Assembly: GCA_964541895.1 (NCBI GenBank)
Contig: CAZISM010000003.1
Coordinates: 62,001 to 126,000 of the forward strand
Reading direction: 5' to 3'
DNA from: CAZISM01 sp964541895
GTDB taxonomy: Bacteria; Zhuqueibacterota; Zhuqueibacteria; Residuimicrobiales; Residuimicrobiaceae
DNA length: 64,000 bases
The translations under genes were made by a program, and so were the position numbers. Positions within the stretch are counted from its first letter, which is position 1; each line of letters begins with the position of its first letter. This document shows positions 7,974 through 17,468 of this stretch, one piece after another. The notes beneath the pieces are model-generated. The model ran no database searches. It had not been told where the DNA came from and saw nothing but the letters and a program-made list of their open reading frames with translations.

Positions 7974-9479
7974 TCACATGCCGGCCGCCCATATCTGCAT
8001 CACCGCCCGCGTGGCCTGGTCAAGAACAGGAAAAAGGGTTCCCGGCAACAAGCCGATCATCAGGCACAACAGAGCCAGCACAACCATACTCACATGCATG
8101 CTCAACGGCACCGGCTGAATATCCGCAACCGGCGGCAACTCCGGCTTTTTCCAAAACACCAGGTAAGCGGCCCGCATGAGGCAGGCCAACGTCAACAATC
8201 CGGTGACGATGGAAATAACCAAAGCCCAATACAAGCGCGCGTCGCCGATGGCCAGAAAGAGACTGAACTTGGAAACAAATCCGTTCAATGGCGGCAAGCC
8301 GCTGATGGAAAGAGCGCCGAGGATGAAACAGGCGGCGGTCAGCGGCATTTTCACCGCCAACCCTCCCAACTGCGAGATACGGCGCACACCGCCGCAAGCG
8401 TACATGACAGCGCCGACACTGAGAAACAACAGCGCCTTGATCAGGGTGTGGTTCACCAAGTGAAACAGACCGCTGTAAATGCCCAGGTAGGTGCCCAGGG
8501 CCAGTCCCTCGAACACATAACTGATCTGGCTGACGCTGCTGAACGCCAGCATGCGCTTGAGATCGTCCTGGACCAGCGCCATAATGATGCCGACGACCAT
8601 GCTGATGGAACAGAGAATGGCGATAAAAACCACAATGGAGTGATAGGTGGGCGCAAAAATCGTGACCGTTCGCGTCAGCGCATAGGCGCCGATTTTTATG
8701 ATCAGGCCGGAGAGCAGGGCGCTGATGGGTGAAGGCGCTTCCGAATGAGCATCCGGCAACCAGGCGTGGAACGGCACCAGACCGGCCTTGGTGGCAAATC
8801 CGACGGTCATAAAAGCGATGCCCAGCAACGCTATGTTTTTGGGAATAACCCTTGCAATACGTCCGACCTCTGTCAGGTACAATCCCGAAGAACCAAGGAT
8901 GGGATAGGCTGCGGCAAAAATCAAAATAATACCGAACAACGCAAAGGTCATGCCGACGACAACCAGCAGCACATATTTAAAGCCCGCCTCCAGCGACGCC
9001 TTGTTGCGGTAAAACGCCACCAGCAACGCCGTCGCCAGCGTCGATCCTTCCATGGCCACATACAGCATGACAAGATGGTTGGTGGTGACCGTCCAGTTCA
9101 TGGTGCCGGTGAACAAAAGGATCAGACTGTAATATAGCGTCAGGCGTGCGTCGGTGATGAGCCCGCGTTCCACATCATGGCGCAGATAACGAATCGAATA
9201 GAGCACGATCAGGAACACGACCAGGTTCAGCAGCAGCACCATCAATCCGCTCAAGCCATCGATGACCAGACTGCGGCCGGCCGATTCCAGCACCTGACCG
9301 TTAAACACTTTCAGGGCGACACGAATCGCACCGTAACACTGCACGGCCAGAATCAGCAGGACGTTGATCTCCCGGCCGTTGCGGATTTTGCTCCAGCCGA
9401 ACAGCACGGTGAACAGCGTTCCCAACAGCGGCAACAGAATCAGGAACAACGGCAATAACGACGGTTGCGGGACAGGCAT
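7974..9479 (-). CDS. hyfF: Hydrogenase-4 membrane subunit HyfF-like (antiporter-type, NuoL/M/N family)
   Basis: A 501-residue polytopic membrane protein of the Mrp/NuoL-M-N family, which is thought to pump H+ or Na+ when the hydrogenase turns over. Typical signs are a glutamate in a membrane helix (VAMEGSTLATALL), the lysine-bearing helix around FATKAGLVPFHAWLPDAH, and HLVNHTLIKALLFLSVG further on. I call it HyfF rather than HyfD because it directly follows hyfE (11-base gap), as in the E. coli hyf operon, and has a similar length. It is one of three antiporter-like subunits in this operon. Confidence 0.88.
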   Translation of the reverse strand: MPVPQPSLLPLFLILLPLLGTLFTVLFGWSKIRNGREINVLLILAVQCYGAIRVALKVFNGQVLESAGRSLVIDGLSGLMVLLLNLVVFLIVLYSIRYLRHDVERGLITDARLTLYYSLILLFTGTMNWTVTTNHLVMLYVAMEGSTLATALLVAFYRNKASLEAGFKYVLLVVVGMTFALFGIILIFAAAYPILGSSGLYLTEVGRIARVIPKNIALLGIAFMTVGFATKAGLVPFHAWLPDAHSEAPSPISALLSGLIIKIGAYALTRTVTIFAPTYHSIVVFIAILCSISMVVGIIMALVQDDLKRMLAFSSVSQISYVFEGLALGTYLGIYSGLFHLVNHTLIKALLFLSVGAVMYACGGVRRISQLGGLAVKMPLTAACFILGALSISGLPPLNGFVSKFSLFLAIGDARLYWALVISIVTGLLTLACLMRAAYLVFWKKPELPPVADIQPVPLSMHVSMVVLALLCLMIGLLPGTLFPVLDQATRAVMQIWAAGM

Positions 9480-9490
9480 GATCGACCCCG

Positions 9491-10156
9491 TTATCTCTTT
9501 AATTCGGACAGTCGGCTAGAATCGGTAGTGCCAAACACACGATAAATATGCATGGACAGATACAATAACAGAAAAACCACCGCGACCACGTTGGTCAAAA
9601 TACCGATCATGGTGGTCTCTTTTAATTGCGGCGCCAGCGCCAGCAGCACCAGGTGGACGCCGTTTTCCAGCAAAGCCAGGCCGATCACGGTCTTGACCAC
9701 ATCCCGCCGTGTCAGCAGTCCCCACAATCCCAGCGAAAAAATGGTACAGGCACCGGCGAGCAGACTGCGCACTGGCTCCTCCTGGGACGCTGCCGTGGGC
9801 GCCATCAGCACAATAACCTTGCGAAAAAGCTGGAAAAACAGCACCATCAACAAACTGACGATGAGGATGGAGAGTGCAAAACCAATGATCGGTTTGTGTT
9901 CAACCGGCGGCACCGAACGGATAAAACGGAACAGCATGGCGGGAATGATGACAATCTTGGTCAGAAAACAGGTTCCTGCCCAAAGATAAAGGCTGGGATT
10001 CTCCTTTACATACGCATAGGTAATGATAATGGCACATAAAAAAATCGAGTGCACCAGGTAGGCGATGGACGTGGAGCGCATAGTGCGAATTTCGATCGCG
10101 GCGATGGAAGCCACCAGCACCGCCAGAGTCAAGGTCACCAGCGTCTGTTCGTTCAT
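9491..10156 (-). CDS. hyfE: Hydrogenase-4 membrane subunit HyfE-like
   Basis: A 221-residue membrane protein with about six to seven helices. The C-terminal part (LLENGVHLVLLAL, then LTNVVAVVFLLLYLSMHIYRVFG) resembles NuoK/MrpC-type subunits, with a conserved intramembrane glutamate in ENG. Its length matches HyfE (about 216 residues). It connects the antiporter modules to the membrane arm. Its start overlaps the end of the hyfH ferredoxin gene by 4 bases (ATGA-type coupling), and hyfF follows after 11 bases. Confidence 0.86.
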   Translation of the reverse strand: MNEQTLVTLTLAVLVASIAAIEIRTMRSTSIAYLVHSIFLCAIIITYAYVKENPSLYLWAGTCFLTKIVIIPAMLFRFIRSVPPVEHKPIIGFALSILIVSLLMVLFFQLFRKVIVLMAPTAASQEEPVRSLLAGACTIFSLGLWGLLTRRDVVKTVIGLALLENGVHLVLLALAPQLKETTMIGILTNVVAVVFLLLYLSMHIYRVFGTTDSSRLSELKR

Positions 10157-10644
10157 GCCACCTCCCCGGCCGGCGGCGCCCCGTGCGGCATGGAGTCGCC
10201 CACATAATTACGGCCTTGCCGCCATCGCCGGGTGGGAATGCGGTCCAGGGAATTTTCTGTGCTGAAACAGCGGCCGCAGCGGGCGCAGGTGGCCATATAC
10301 AGCTCCTGCTCGATATACAGATCTTGTTTGTCGTCGGTGGCGGTTTCGAATTGCAGCGTCATCGTGATGGCCTGCTCCGGACACACCTCTGCACAGCGGC
10401 CGCAGTAAGTGCACCGGTCCAGAATAAACGACATGCGGGTGTTCTGTTCGTCGTCATAAAACCGGATCAGCCGCGCAGGACAGACGTTGGCGCAACCGCC
10501 GCAGCCGACGCATTTGCTGGCATCGATGTCCAGTTTTCCCCGGAACCCTTCCGGCAACGGAGCTCCCGGCCCCAGAGGATAGGGCAAGGTCACCCTGGGA
10601 TGGGAAAGGCAAAGCAGCGCTTCTTTAAACTTGGCAGTAAACAT
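10153..10644 (-). CDS. hyfH: Hydrogenase ferredoxin subunit HyfH/HycF/NuoI-like, with an extra Cys motif
   Basis: A 163-residue iron-sulfur subunit. Two ferredoxin motifs, CVGCGGCANVCP and CTYCGRCAEVCP, form the pair of 4Fe-4S clusters that feed electrons to the small subunit. A further CARCGRC motif near residue 125 is outside the standard pair and may bind an additional metal or cluster, although only three cysteines are clustered there. The start at 10644 (ATG) is preferred over an in-frame GTG 12 bases earlier because the domain begins with MFTAKFKEALL, as in relatives. The last codons overlap hyfE by 4 bases; hyfC ends 61 bases upstream. Confidence 0.88.
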   Translation of the reverse strand: MFTAKFKEALLCLSHPRVTLPYPLGPGAPLPEGFRGKLDIDASKCVGCGGCANVCPARLIRFYDDEQNTRMSFILDRCTYCGRCAEVCPEQAITMTLQFETATDDKQDLYIEQELYMATCARCGRCFSTENSLDRIPTRRWRQGRNYVGDSMPHGAPPAGEVA

Positions 10645-10705
10645 CGCACCATCCACTGTTTACACGATCAATGATTCACTCGGTCGCGGCGTGCCGCCGG
10701 CTCGG

Positions 10706-11623
10706 TCACGATCCCACCAGGGCAAACGCCAGTCCAATCAGGGATACAAAAATCAAAACACCAAAATAGCGAACCGCCTGATCGATGCGCAGACGAGGAT
10801 TCACCACATGCACGAGGCCGACCACCACGATCATGACCATCATCTTGAGCAGCGTCACGACCAGATTTATCCCGTAATAGTCAAAACGGGGCCAGGGTGC
10901 AAAGAGGGAGACAAAGAGAGCGGCAAACACCATCTCCTTGGCATAAAAGGTCCATTTGAACAGCGCCAGTTTGGCGCCGCTCTGTTCCACAAACGGCCCC
11001 TCCATGATTTCCTGATCCGCTTCCACCATATCGAACGGCAGCCGCGCCAACTGCGCCACAATCGCCATGAACAGGGTGCCGCCCACCAGGATGAGCGAAA
11101 GGGCCGGCCCCTGCGTCCACTGATACTGCATCATATCCGCAAACTGCATGGAACCGCTCTTGACGGCGAGGGTGATCAGGGCGATGATCATCACCGGCTC
11201 CACGGTCAAAATCATCATCATCTCCCGGCTTGAACCGACGAGACCATAAGGACTTGCGGAGGAAATGCCACTCAGCATGATCATGACCGAGGTCCAGGTG
11301 ATCAGATAAACAAAGGTAAACGTTTCGCCGCTCGAAAGCAGCGGCGGCGCCCCGCCGATGGGGACCAGCAGGGCCGCTGCCATAATCGTGGCAAAACAGA
11401 TGATCGGGCTGGCTCGGAACAACCACGATTCTGAACTCGTGATCTCTTCCTTGCCCATCAGCTTCAGCAGGTCGAGATAGGGTTGATACACGGGCGGCCC
11501 GATGCGCGAATGAACCAGCGCCACCCATTTGCGCAGTATCCCTTCCAGGAGCGGCGATACCAGCACCACCAGGGTCACATTGACGACACCGTAGAGGAGG
11601 ATCCTTGCCAGTGATTCGGACAT
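10706..11623 (-). CDS. hyfC: Hydrogenase membrane anchor HyfC/HycD/NuoH-like
   Basis: A 305-residue membrane protein with about eight helices that links the soluble nickel-iron module to the antiporter-like subunits. The cytoplasmic loops carry family marks: SRIGPPVYQPYLDLLKLMGKE after the first helix, and the acidic loop LPFDMVEADQEIMEG, which in NuoH lines the entry to the proton or quinone channel. Length is normal (E. coli HycD is about 307). It follows the large-subunit gene hyfG by 19 bases. Confidence 0.93.
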   Translation of the reverse strand: MSESLARILLYGVVNVTLVVLVSPLLEGILRKWVALVHSRIGPPVYQPYLDLLKLMGKEEITSSESWLFRASPIICFATIMAAALLVPIGGAPPLLSSGETFTFVYLITWTSVMIMLSGISSASPYGLVGSSREMMMILTVEPVMIIALITLAVKSGSMQFADMMQYQWTQGPALSLILVGGTLFMAIVAQLARLPFDMVEADQEIMEGPFVEQSGAKLALFKWTFYAKEMVFAALFVSLFAPWPRFDYYGINLVVTLLKMMVMIVVVGLVHVVNPRLRIDQAVRYFGVLIFVSLIGLAFALVGS

Positions 11624-11642
11624 AGTCCTTCCTTTTATCAGG

Positions 11643-13328
11643 CTAACGTGTCAAACCGTATTTCTTTTTGCACAGCTCGTTCAGCTCCGCTTTGCTGTAA
11701 ATGCGAATCTGTCCGGAACGAACGTCCACGGTTTCCAGCCGCTCGGTGCAGGAAAAACAGGGATCAATGCTGCCGAGGGCAATGGGTACATCGGCAATGC
11801 TTTCACCCTGTACCATGATCGGAATGGCCTGCAGGTTTTGAAAGGTGGGCGCCCGCGCTTTCCACCGCCAGGGGCGGTTATCCTCGCCGGTGATGACAAA
11901 GTGATGTGTTTCACCACGCGGCGCTTCGACGGACGATGCGCCCACCAGGCCCGCGGGAATGGGCTGGTCGATCACCGCCATAATCGGGCCTTTGGGCATC
12001 CCTTTCATACAATCACGAATGATGCGTACGGATTCGATGGTCTCTTTCAGACGCACCAGCACCCGCGACCAGATATCGGCACCGGTTTCGACCATCACCT
12101 CACAGCCCACTTCGCTATAAGCCGCATAAGGATGATCGACACGAATATCGCGGCCGATGCCCGATGCTCTAGCGACTGGCCCCAGCACTGCATAGGCCAC
12201 GGCATCGGTCATGGAAATTTTGCCGACCTCTTTGCAGCGCATGAACAACGTTGTGTCCGTGGAAATGGCGTCGAGCACCTGGCGGGTCTCCTTGTCGATG
12301 CGCGACAGCACCTCGAGGATTTCTGCTTTGCTCGCCTCGGGGATGTCGCGTCGAACGCCGCCCACCAGATTCATCCCCAGCAGTTTTCTGTTACCGGTCA
12401 TCTTTTCACACAACCACATCACCGGCTCGCGAATGCGCCACGACTGCATCAATACCGTATCAAAACCGATGATATGGCCGGCGATGCCGAGCCAGAGCAG
12501 ATGGCTCTGGATCCTCTCCAGCTCCAGAAGAATGGTACGAATGTATCTGCCCCGGGCCGGGACTTGAATGCTTGCTGCTTTTTCAACTGCTTGACAGTAC
12601 GCCGTACTGTGCACCGACCCTCATATGCCGCAGATGCGTTCAGCCAGAAAGGGCACCTGGTTGTAATTGAGCTGGCTGTCGGCGATTTTTTCCACACCGC
12701 GGTGATTGTAAAAACCGCGATAGTCGCCTCCGACCACCCGCTCCCCTTCTACAAACAACCTAAACTGTGCCGGTTCTTCAAGAACCGGGAAAAATGGACC
12801 GATGGGTACCACGGAGGCTCCGGCCGGCGGTTTCAGGGCCGGCGGTGCGGCCTGTGCCTGTGCCGGGTAGGTCTGCAACGGCATATCCCGGCGATAGGGA
12901 TACAAACCATCCGGCCAGTCGTCTGCCAGCACTAATCGTCGGGGGTCCGGATGGTTGCGCAGCGGGATACCCAACATATCCTGGATTTCCCGTTCCGCCC
13001 AGTTGGCGGCCGGAATGTCAGCCTCCCCGGTGATGGCGTTCAGCCACAGGTCTGCCGGCGGAATGGACTGGCGCACCGCGACAAAAAGATGGTCTGCGGC
13101 CAGCGAATAGACATAATCGACCAGGTAATGCCCGTTGGCGTCACGGTAATCGGTGCCGACGGCGATGACAAAACGCCCCTGCAGTTCATGAAACATGTAG
13201 CGATTCACAGGAACCGTATCGTCGCGATCGATTTCCACCAGCACCAGATCCGCCACCGGGATCTCTGTTTTCAACAGCTTGTCGCCCCATTGTTCCTGCA
13301 AGCGGGCGCACAGTTCTTTTGCTTTCAT
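11643..13328 (-). CDS. hyfG: Group 4 [NiFe]-hydrogenase large subunit with in-frame TGA, probable selenoprotein (HyfG/HycE-like)
   Basis: Read through the TGA at 12621-12623, this is a 561-residue HycE-type protein (E. coli HycE: 569). Residues 1-150 are NuoC-like; the rest is the nickel-binding large subunit. The N-terminal motif reads RICGI-TGA-GSVHST where relatives have RxCGIC, so the stop sits exactly on the second cysteine (codon 236). Both halves are in the same frame with no other damage. The C-terminal motif DPCFSC is intact and is followed by a tail of about 30 residues, as removed by a HycI protease. A perfect hairpin 17 nt after the TGA fits a bacterial SECIS. Selenocysteine is the best reading; a nonsense mutation or sequencing error remains possible. 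If UGA stopped translation, the product would end at residue 235 without a nickel site. Confidence 0.8.
12594..12610 (-). promoter_or_regulatory. Candidate bacterial SECIS hairpin for the in-frame TGA
   Basis: On the minus strand the transcript reads ACAGTAC-GGC-GTACTGT: a perfect 7-bp stem with a 3-nt loop beginning with G. The loop starts 17 nt after the TGA (12621-12623), inside the 16-37 nt window of the published bacterial SECIS model, which also asks for a G in the first two loop positions. The stem lies within codons for H-S-T-A-Y-C, so part of it is constrained by protein sequence. The serine codon AGT supports pairing where another serine codon would break it. No SelB binding has been shown. 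Confidence 0.6.
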
Positions 13329-13409
13329 TCCCTGTCCTGTCTACATAGAGTTCTCTCGTCCTTCGCATGCCCGTCGTTGTGTTGTGGCGGCTGAACGGAA
13401 GGACAAGGC

Positions 13410-15470
13410 TTACGACATCACGAACAATATTATCACCGCTGCTATGGTGCCGATCACCAGCCAGAGCAAATAAACATGCGGGATGCCGCTGTGGGTGACG
13501 CTGAACCGCCTGCTCACGGCCTGGAATCCCTGCACCAGCGGTTCGTAAAACCAGCGATCGATGCTCAATATTTTTTTTATGCGATCCGTATCGGCAAAGG
13601 TGATCCTGGGATACTTGATGGTCGGATACACGCCTGGACGCTGATAACGTCCGATGCGAATGGAAAACATCTCCTTGAATGGCAGATAATAGGAATGGGC
13701 CGGGTACCGCACCTCTTCATCGCTCAACAGCTCACCGCAATACCACGTCGAGTCCTGACGCCGTCCGGCCGGAGCGGTGCGATAGATCAGCCAGGCGATG
13801 AACAGGCATGGAATAAAAATCGCCATCACCAACAGAGCGTTCCAGCCGGTAGCGAGCGACGCTGCCGTCGCCGGTACGATGCCGCCGCTCCACGAAGAAC
13901 CCAACAGCTCCTGGCCCGACCAGGAGGTCGCAGACGGTAAGACGCCTTGCACCGCCGCGATAATTACGGCGAGCGGCCAGCGCGGAAAAAGACCAAAGAG
14001 AACGCACAAACACACCAGAACGATTTGACCGATCATCATAGCGGCCGGGATCCTGGTTTTGACGGTCGCTGGATCCGGTGTGATACACTTTCCGTAAAAA
14101 AGCGCTGTGGAAAATTTGATAAAAGAGGCCAGGGTGACCGCAGATATGAAAACCGCCACTATCGCCAGGACCACAAACAGGGGTGCGCCCAGCCCCCCTT
14201 TAAGGCTCACCTGGTAAATCAGCCATTTGCTGGCAAACCCGTTGAACGGCGGCAAACCGGCGATGGAAAAAGAGGCCAGCATGGTCAGCAACGCAGTGGC
14301 CGGCAAAAAGCGCGACAAGCCGCCCAGGCGGCCGATGTTGGCGGTTCCTGTGCTGTATTGCACCACGCCGGCGCTGAAGAACAGGCTGGATTTGTAGCAC
14401 ACGTTGTTGAGCAGATGAAAGAGAGCGGCCGCGAGGGCGATCACGGCCAGGACCGGCTGGGTCGGCAAAAAATAGAGTCCGACCCCGATGCCGAGAAACA
14501 TGTATCCCATCTGTCCGATGACATGGAACGACAGCAGCTTTTTGGCATCATCCTGTACCAGGGCCGTCATGGTGCCGACGAATATGGAGACGGCCCCGAA
14601 CAGGGCGATAATAACACCCCAGGTGGCGGTGTGCGCCGATACCGGCAGGCAGGAGACAAAAATGCGCAGGATGCCATAAACGCCCAGCTTGGTCATGCTG
14701 CCGGCAAACGCAGCGGTAGCCGGTGTCGGCGCCGCCGAATAGGCCGCCGGCAACCAGTCGCCCATGGGCAGAATGCCGGCTTTGGTGGCGAACCCGAGAA
14801 AGTAAAAGCAGAGGACCAGGTGCAGCAGCAGCGGCTTTTGCGAGAGCAGGTGGCTCATGGCCTGGCCCTGCCCCTGAAAGGAAAAGGAGCCGCTGTAACG
14901 AAACAGGATCATCGCTGCGATAAAGAGCAGCGCGGTAGCGATGTGGGTGATGAGGAAATACTTGAATCCGGCGCGTATGGCCTGCGCATCGGTTCGATGG
15001 TAAATAACCAGGGCGTAAGAGGTGAGCGTCATGATCTCCCAAAAGATGAAAAAGAAAAAGAGATCGTGCACTGCCACCACGCACGAGACGGCGGCAAAAA
15101 AGATCAGCAGCAGCGAGTAAAATCGGGCAGGCGAAAACTGGCTGTAGCACGCTATCTGCATATAGTCCTGGGCAAAACAGGCGACAAGAACCGCCATCAC
15201 GGCGATCATGGCCAGGAAAAAAGCGCTGAGGCGATCGATGTGAAAAAGCAGTTCAGCGTCAATGCCCGGCATCACCACAAGCTGCGGACTCGAAACCGGT
15301 CCGGAGACAAACACCGAAATGACCACCAGCCAGACCAGCATACCCGCCACCACAGAGATCGCCAACGCCACCTGTCCGCTGAAACGGGGACGACGCCAGG
15401 GTATCGCGGTCACCACCGCACCGCCGAGATAACAGCCAACAGCCACAATAAAAAGAGTTATAATTGACAT
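13410..15470 (-). CDS. hyfB: Hydrogenase-4 membrane subunit HyfB-like (antiporter-type with C-terminal extension)
   Basis: A 686-residue polytopic protein of the NuoL/HyfB type (E. coli HyfB is 672). The core has the intramembrane glutamate in FFFIFWEIMTLTSYAL, the lysine helix FATKAGILPMGDWLPAAYSAAP and HLLNNVCYKSSLFF. The C-terminal region (about 560-660) is hydrophilic, with STWYCGELLSDEE and a basic stretch before a last helix, as in HyfB/HycC proteins. It is likely to take part in ion pumping coupled to H2 formation or uptake. It lies 25 bases after hyfD and 81 bases before hyfG; the latter gap shows no clear hairpin. Confidence 0.92.
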   Translation of the reverse strand: MSIITLFIVAVGCYLGGAVVTAIPWRRPRFSGQVALAISVVAGMLVWLVVISVFVSGPVSSPQLVVMPGIDAELLFHIDRLSAFFLAMIAVMAVLVACFAQDYMQIACYSQFSPARFYSLLLIFFAAVSCVVAVHDLFFFFIFWEIMTLTSYALVIYHRTDAQAIRAGFKYFLITHIATALLFIAAMILFRYSGSFSFQGQGQAMSHLLSQKPLLLHLVLCFYFLGFATKAGILPMGDWLPAAYSAAPTPATAAFAGSMTKLGVYGILRIFVSCLPVSAHTATWGVIIALFGAVSIFVGTMTALVQDDAKKLLSFHVIGQMGYMFLGIGVGLYFLPTQPVLAVIALAAALFHLLNNVCYKSSLFFSAGVVQYSTGTANIGRLGGLSRFLPATALLTMLASFSIAGLPPFNGFASKWLIYQVSLKGGLGAPLFVVLAIVAVFISAVTLASFIKFSTALFYGKCITPDPATVKTRIPAAMMIGQIVLVCLCVLFGLFPRWPLAVIIAAVQGVLPSATSWSGQELLGSSWSGGIVPATAASLATGWNALLVMAIFIPCLFIAWLIYRTAPAGRRQDSTWYCGELLSDEEVRYPAHSYYLPFKEMFSIRIGRYQRPGVYPTIKYPRITFADTDRIKKILSIDRWFYEPLVQGFQAVSRRFSVTHSGIPHVYLLWLVIGTIAAVIILFVMS

Positions 15471-15495
15471 GTGCGCCTGCTCCTAATCCTCGTGC

Positions 15496-16956
15496 CTACA
15501 TGCCGAGATATTGCATGAGACGAAACGCCAGCCAGGGGGCTATTACCGTGAGCGCTATAAGAATGGCCAGAATCACCCGCATGGCAAGCGGCAACGGCGC
15601 CGCCTCCCGGGCCGCCGGCGATACGGGACCTAAAAACACTTTATGACCGATATGGAAAAACCAGGCAAAGGCGACGACGATTTCAAGCAAAAACGGTATG
15701 ACCATAAGATAGCCGGCCCAGCCGCCCAGCTGAATAGCGGCCAGCAGCAGATAAAACTTGCTGAAAAATCCGGAAAACGGCGGCACCCCCAGGATAGCCA
15801 ACATGCCGACGAAAAACGCGATTGCCGTCCAAGGCGAGGTCTGTGCCAGACCGGAGAGTTCGTCCGTCCGGCGCGTGCCGGTGCTGTAGGCGATGGCACC
15901 CACGGTCAGGAACAGCAATCCCTTGCCCACGCTGTGGTTCATAATGTGCATGGCGCCGGCGTACCAGCCGAGATGGGCGCCCATCAATCCGAGGCCGAAA
16001 CCGAACAGGACATAGGCCAGATGCGCTATGGTCGAATAGGCCAGCAGCCGCTTCAAGTCGATCTGATGAAAAAAGAAATAGAGCGCAACCAGCATGGTTG
16101 CGGTGGCCATCAAGGCCATCAAAAGTCCAGGCAGATGCGGGACCGAGCTGTTGGCCAGGCAGAGGCGCGCGACCAGAAAGACGCCGGCCTTGACCATGGC
16201 CGCAGCGTGCAAATACATCGAGACCGTGGTCGGCGCCGCCATGGCATCCGGCAACCAGGTATAAAACGGAATCTGCGCCGATTTGGCCCAGGCGGCCATG
16301 AGAAAACAGCAGAAAATCCAGTAGCGCATTTTCTCCGGCACCGCGGCCAGGGCATTAAAATCGAAACTTTTGCTGTGAACAAACAGCAACACCAGCCCCA
16401 GGGCAAAGAAAAGCCCGCCGCTAAAGGTCATCAGCAACGCTTTAAAGCCCGCGCGCAGCGACTCTTCGTTGCGATAGTGGGAGATCAACGCCCACGAACA
16501 GAGCGTGGTCATTTCCCAAAACACATACAGTTGCAGCAGATTGGGCGAAATGGCCACACCGATCATGGCCGCAATGAAGAGCAGCAGCCAGGCATGATGT
16601 CTGACTCTACCTTGCGTGGAGGGATGCTCCCTGTTGCCGGTTCCCACATAGGTCGTGCTGTACCAGATTACCAGGCTGCCTAAAATCACCACGATCGCCA
16701 GCAAAAGCCCGGCCAGGGGATCGAGAACATAGCCAAAATGGATGTGGCTGCCGAGCGGTTTCAGCCACTCCCAGGAAAAGAGGGTGGCGCTATGATCGGC
16801 CGGCCAATGAACAGAAAAACTTGCCAGTATAAAAAGGACCAGGGTGAACGCGGCCGCTGCCATAGCTTTCCAATTCGCTGTTTTGTCCGATCCCAGGGCC
16901 ACGCTCACACTGCCCAGGACCGGCATCAGAATCAGTAACAGGATCATTGCGTCCAT
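15496..16956 (-). CDS. hyfD: Hydrogenase-4 membrane subunit HyfD-like (antiporter-type)
   Basis: A 486-residue polytopic NuoL/M/N-family protein. Key places are VFWEMTTLCSWALISHYRN with the intramembrane glutamate, WAKSAQIPFYTWLPDAMAAPT with the lysine helix, and HIMNHSVGKGLLFLTVGA. Its size (E. coli HyfD 479) and position next to hyfB suggest HyfD, but HyfD and HyfF are hard to tell apart by sequence alone. Its ATG overlaps the stop of the hycI-like gene (TGATG), with AAGGA about 11 bases upstream. Confidence 0.87.
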   Translation of the reverse strand: MDAMILLLILMPVLGSVSVALGSDKTANWKAMAAAAFTLVLFILASFSVHWPADHSATLFSWEWLKPLGSHIHFGYVLDPLAGLLLAIVVILGSLVIWYSTTYVGTGNREHPSTQGRVRHHAWLLLFIAAMIGVAISPNLLQLYVFWEMTTLCSWALISHYRNEESLRAGFKALLMTFSGGLFFALGLVLLFVHSKSFDFNALAAVPEKMRYWIFCCFLMAAWAKSAQIPFYTWLPDAMAAPTTVSMYLHAAAMVKAGVFLVARLCLANSSVPHLPGLLMALMATATMLVALYFFFHQIDLKRLLAYSTIAHLAYVLFGFGLGLMGAHLGWYAGAMHIMNHSVGKGLLFLTVGAIAYSTGTRRTDELSGLAQTSPWTAIAFFVGMLAILGVPPFSGFFSKFYLLLAAIQLGGWAGYLMVIPFLLEIVVAFAWFFHIGHKVFLGPVSPAAREAAPLPLAMRVILAILIALTVIAPWLAFRLMQYLGM

Positions 16957-17444
16957 CAGGAGATGTCCTTATGGGGTATGTCCGCTGCCTCGCCAAAAAC
17001 CGCTTTCAGGACCTGCAACGTTTCAGCTACCTCTGTTGAAAGGGGCCCTGCCTTGGCATCCGGATGAGGCTGAATGCCCAGCAGCACCACTTGCGCACCC
17101 GTTTCCTGCGCCAGATAACTCATCAGCGGCCGCAGGGAAGGATGGTGCGCCGAAAACCCTATCCCGTTCAATTCATCAGCCGCCAAAAACAGGACGTCAC
17201 CCGGCTGCGCCCCGGCATCCACCGCATCCACCAGCAAGATGGTCTGCGGATGAAAGGCGCGGACCGGTCCGGTAAAATTCTCCGGCACCTCCTCACAGAC
17301 CAGAACGTGGAAATCTTTGCTGTCGACCAGCTGCTGCGCAAGCGCCGTACCAACGCCGTCATCGCCACGCCAGGGATGGCCTATGCCAAGAAGTACGGTG
17401 ACGTTTCCCGAAACAAGATCATGCACTCTTTCCTGCAAAGTCAT
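16956..17444 (-). CDS. hycI: Hydrogenase maturation protease, HycI/HybD family
   Basis: A 162-residue endopeptidase that trims the C-terminal tail of a [NiFe]-hydrogenase large subunit after nickel insertion. It has the family opening GIGHPWRGDDGVG with the metal-binding aspartate, the second acidic site in LLVDAVDAG, and the histidine segment FSAHHPSL. It should process HyfG, whose L2 motif DPCFSCTER is followed by about 30 extra residues. The ATG at 17444 is preferred over a GTG 12 bases earlier. The stop overlaps the start of hyfD (TGATG), so the two are translationally coupled. The gene lies among electron-transfer and membrane genes rather than at the operon end. Confidence 0.92.
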   Translation of the reverse strand: MTLQERVHDLVSGNVTVLLGIGHPWRGDDGVGTALAQQLVDSKDFHVLVCEEVPENFTGPVRAFHPQTILLVDAVDAGAQPGDVLFLAADELNGIGFSAHHPSLRPLMSYLAQETGAQVVLLGIQPHPDAKAGPLSTEVAETLQVLKAVFGEAADIPHKDIS

Positions 17445-17468
17445 GGCGCACACCACGGTAACGACCTG

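Noticed and set aside
11643..12614. Separate gene starting at a GTG after the TGA (a short hydrogenase large subunit)
   Set aside because: The GTG codon is the V of the conserved GxVHST segment. A gene starting there would lack the whole L1 motif, and the upstream half ends in the middle of it, in the same frame. One recoded gene explains both parts better.
11643..13328. Reassigned genetic code (UGA as Gly or Trp)
   Set aside because: UGA is a normal stop in many genes here (for example at 392, 19365 and 33272) and tryptophan is written UGG, so only this one TGA needs special decoding.
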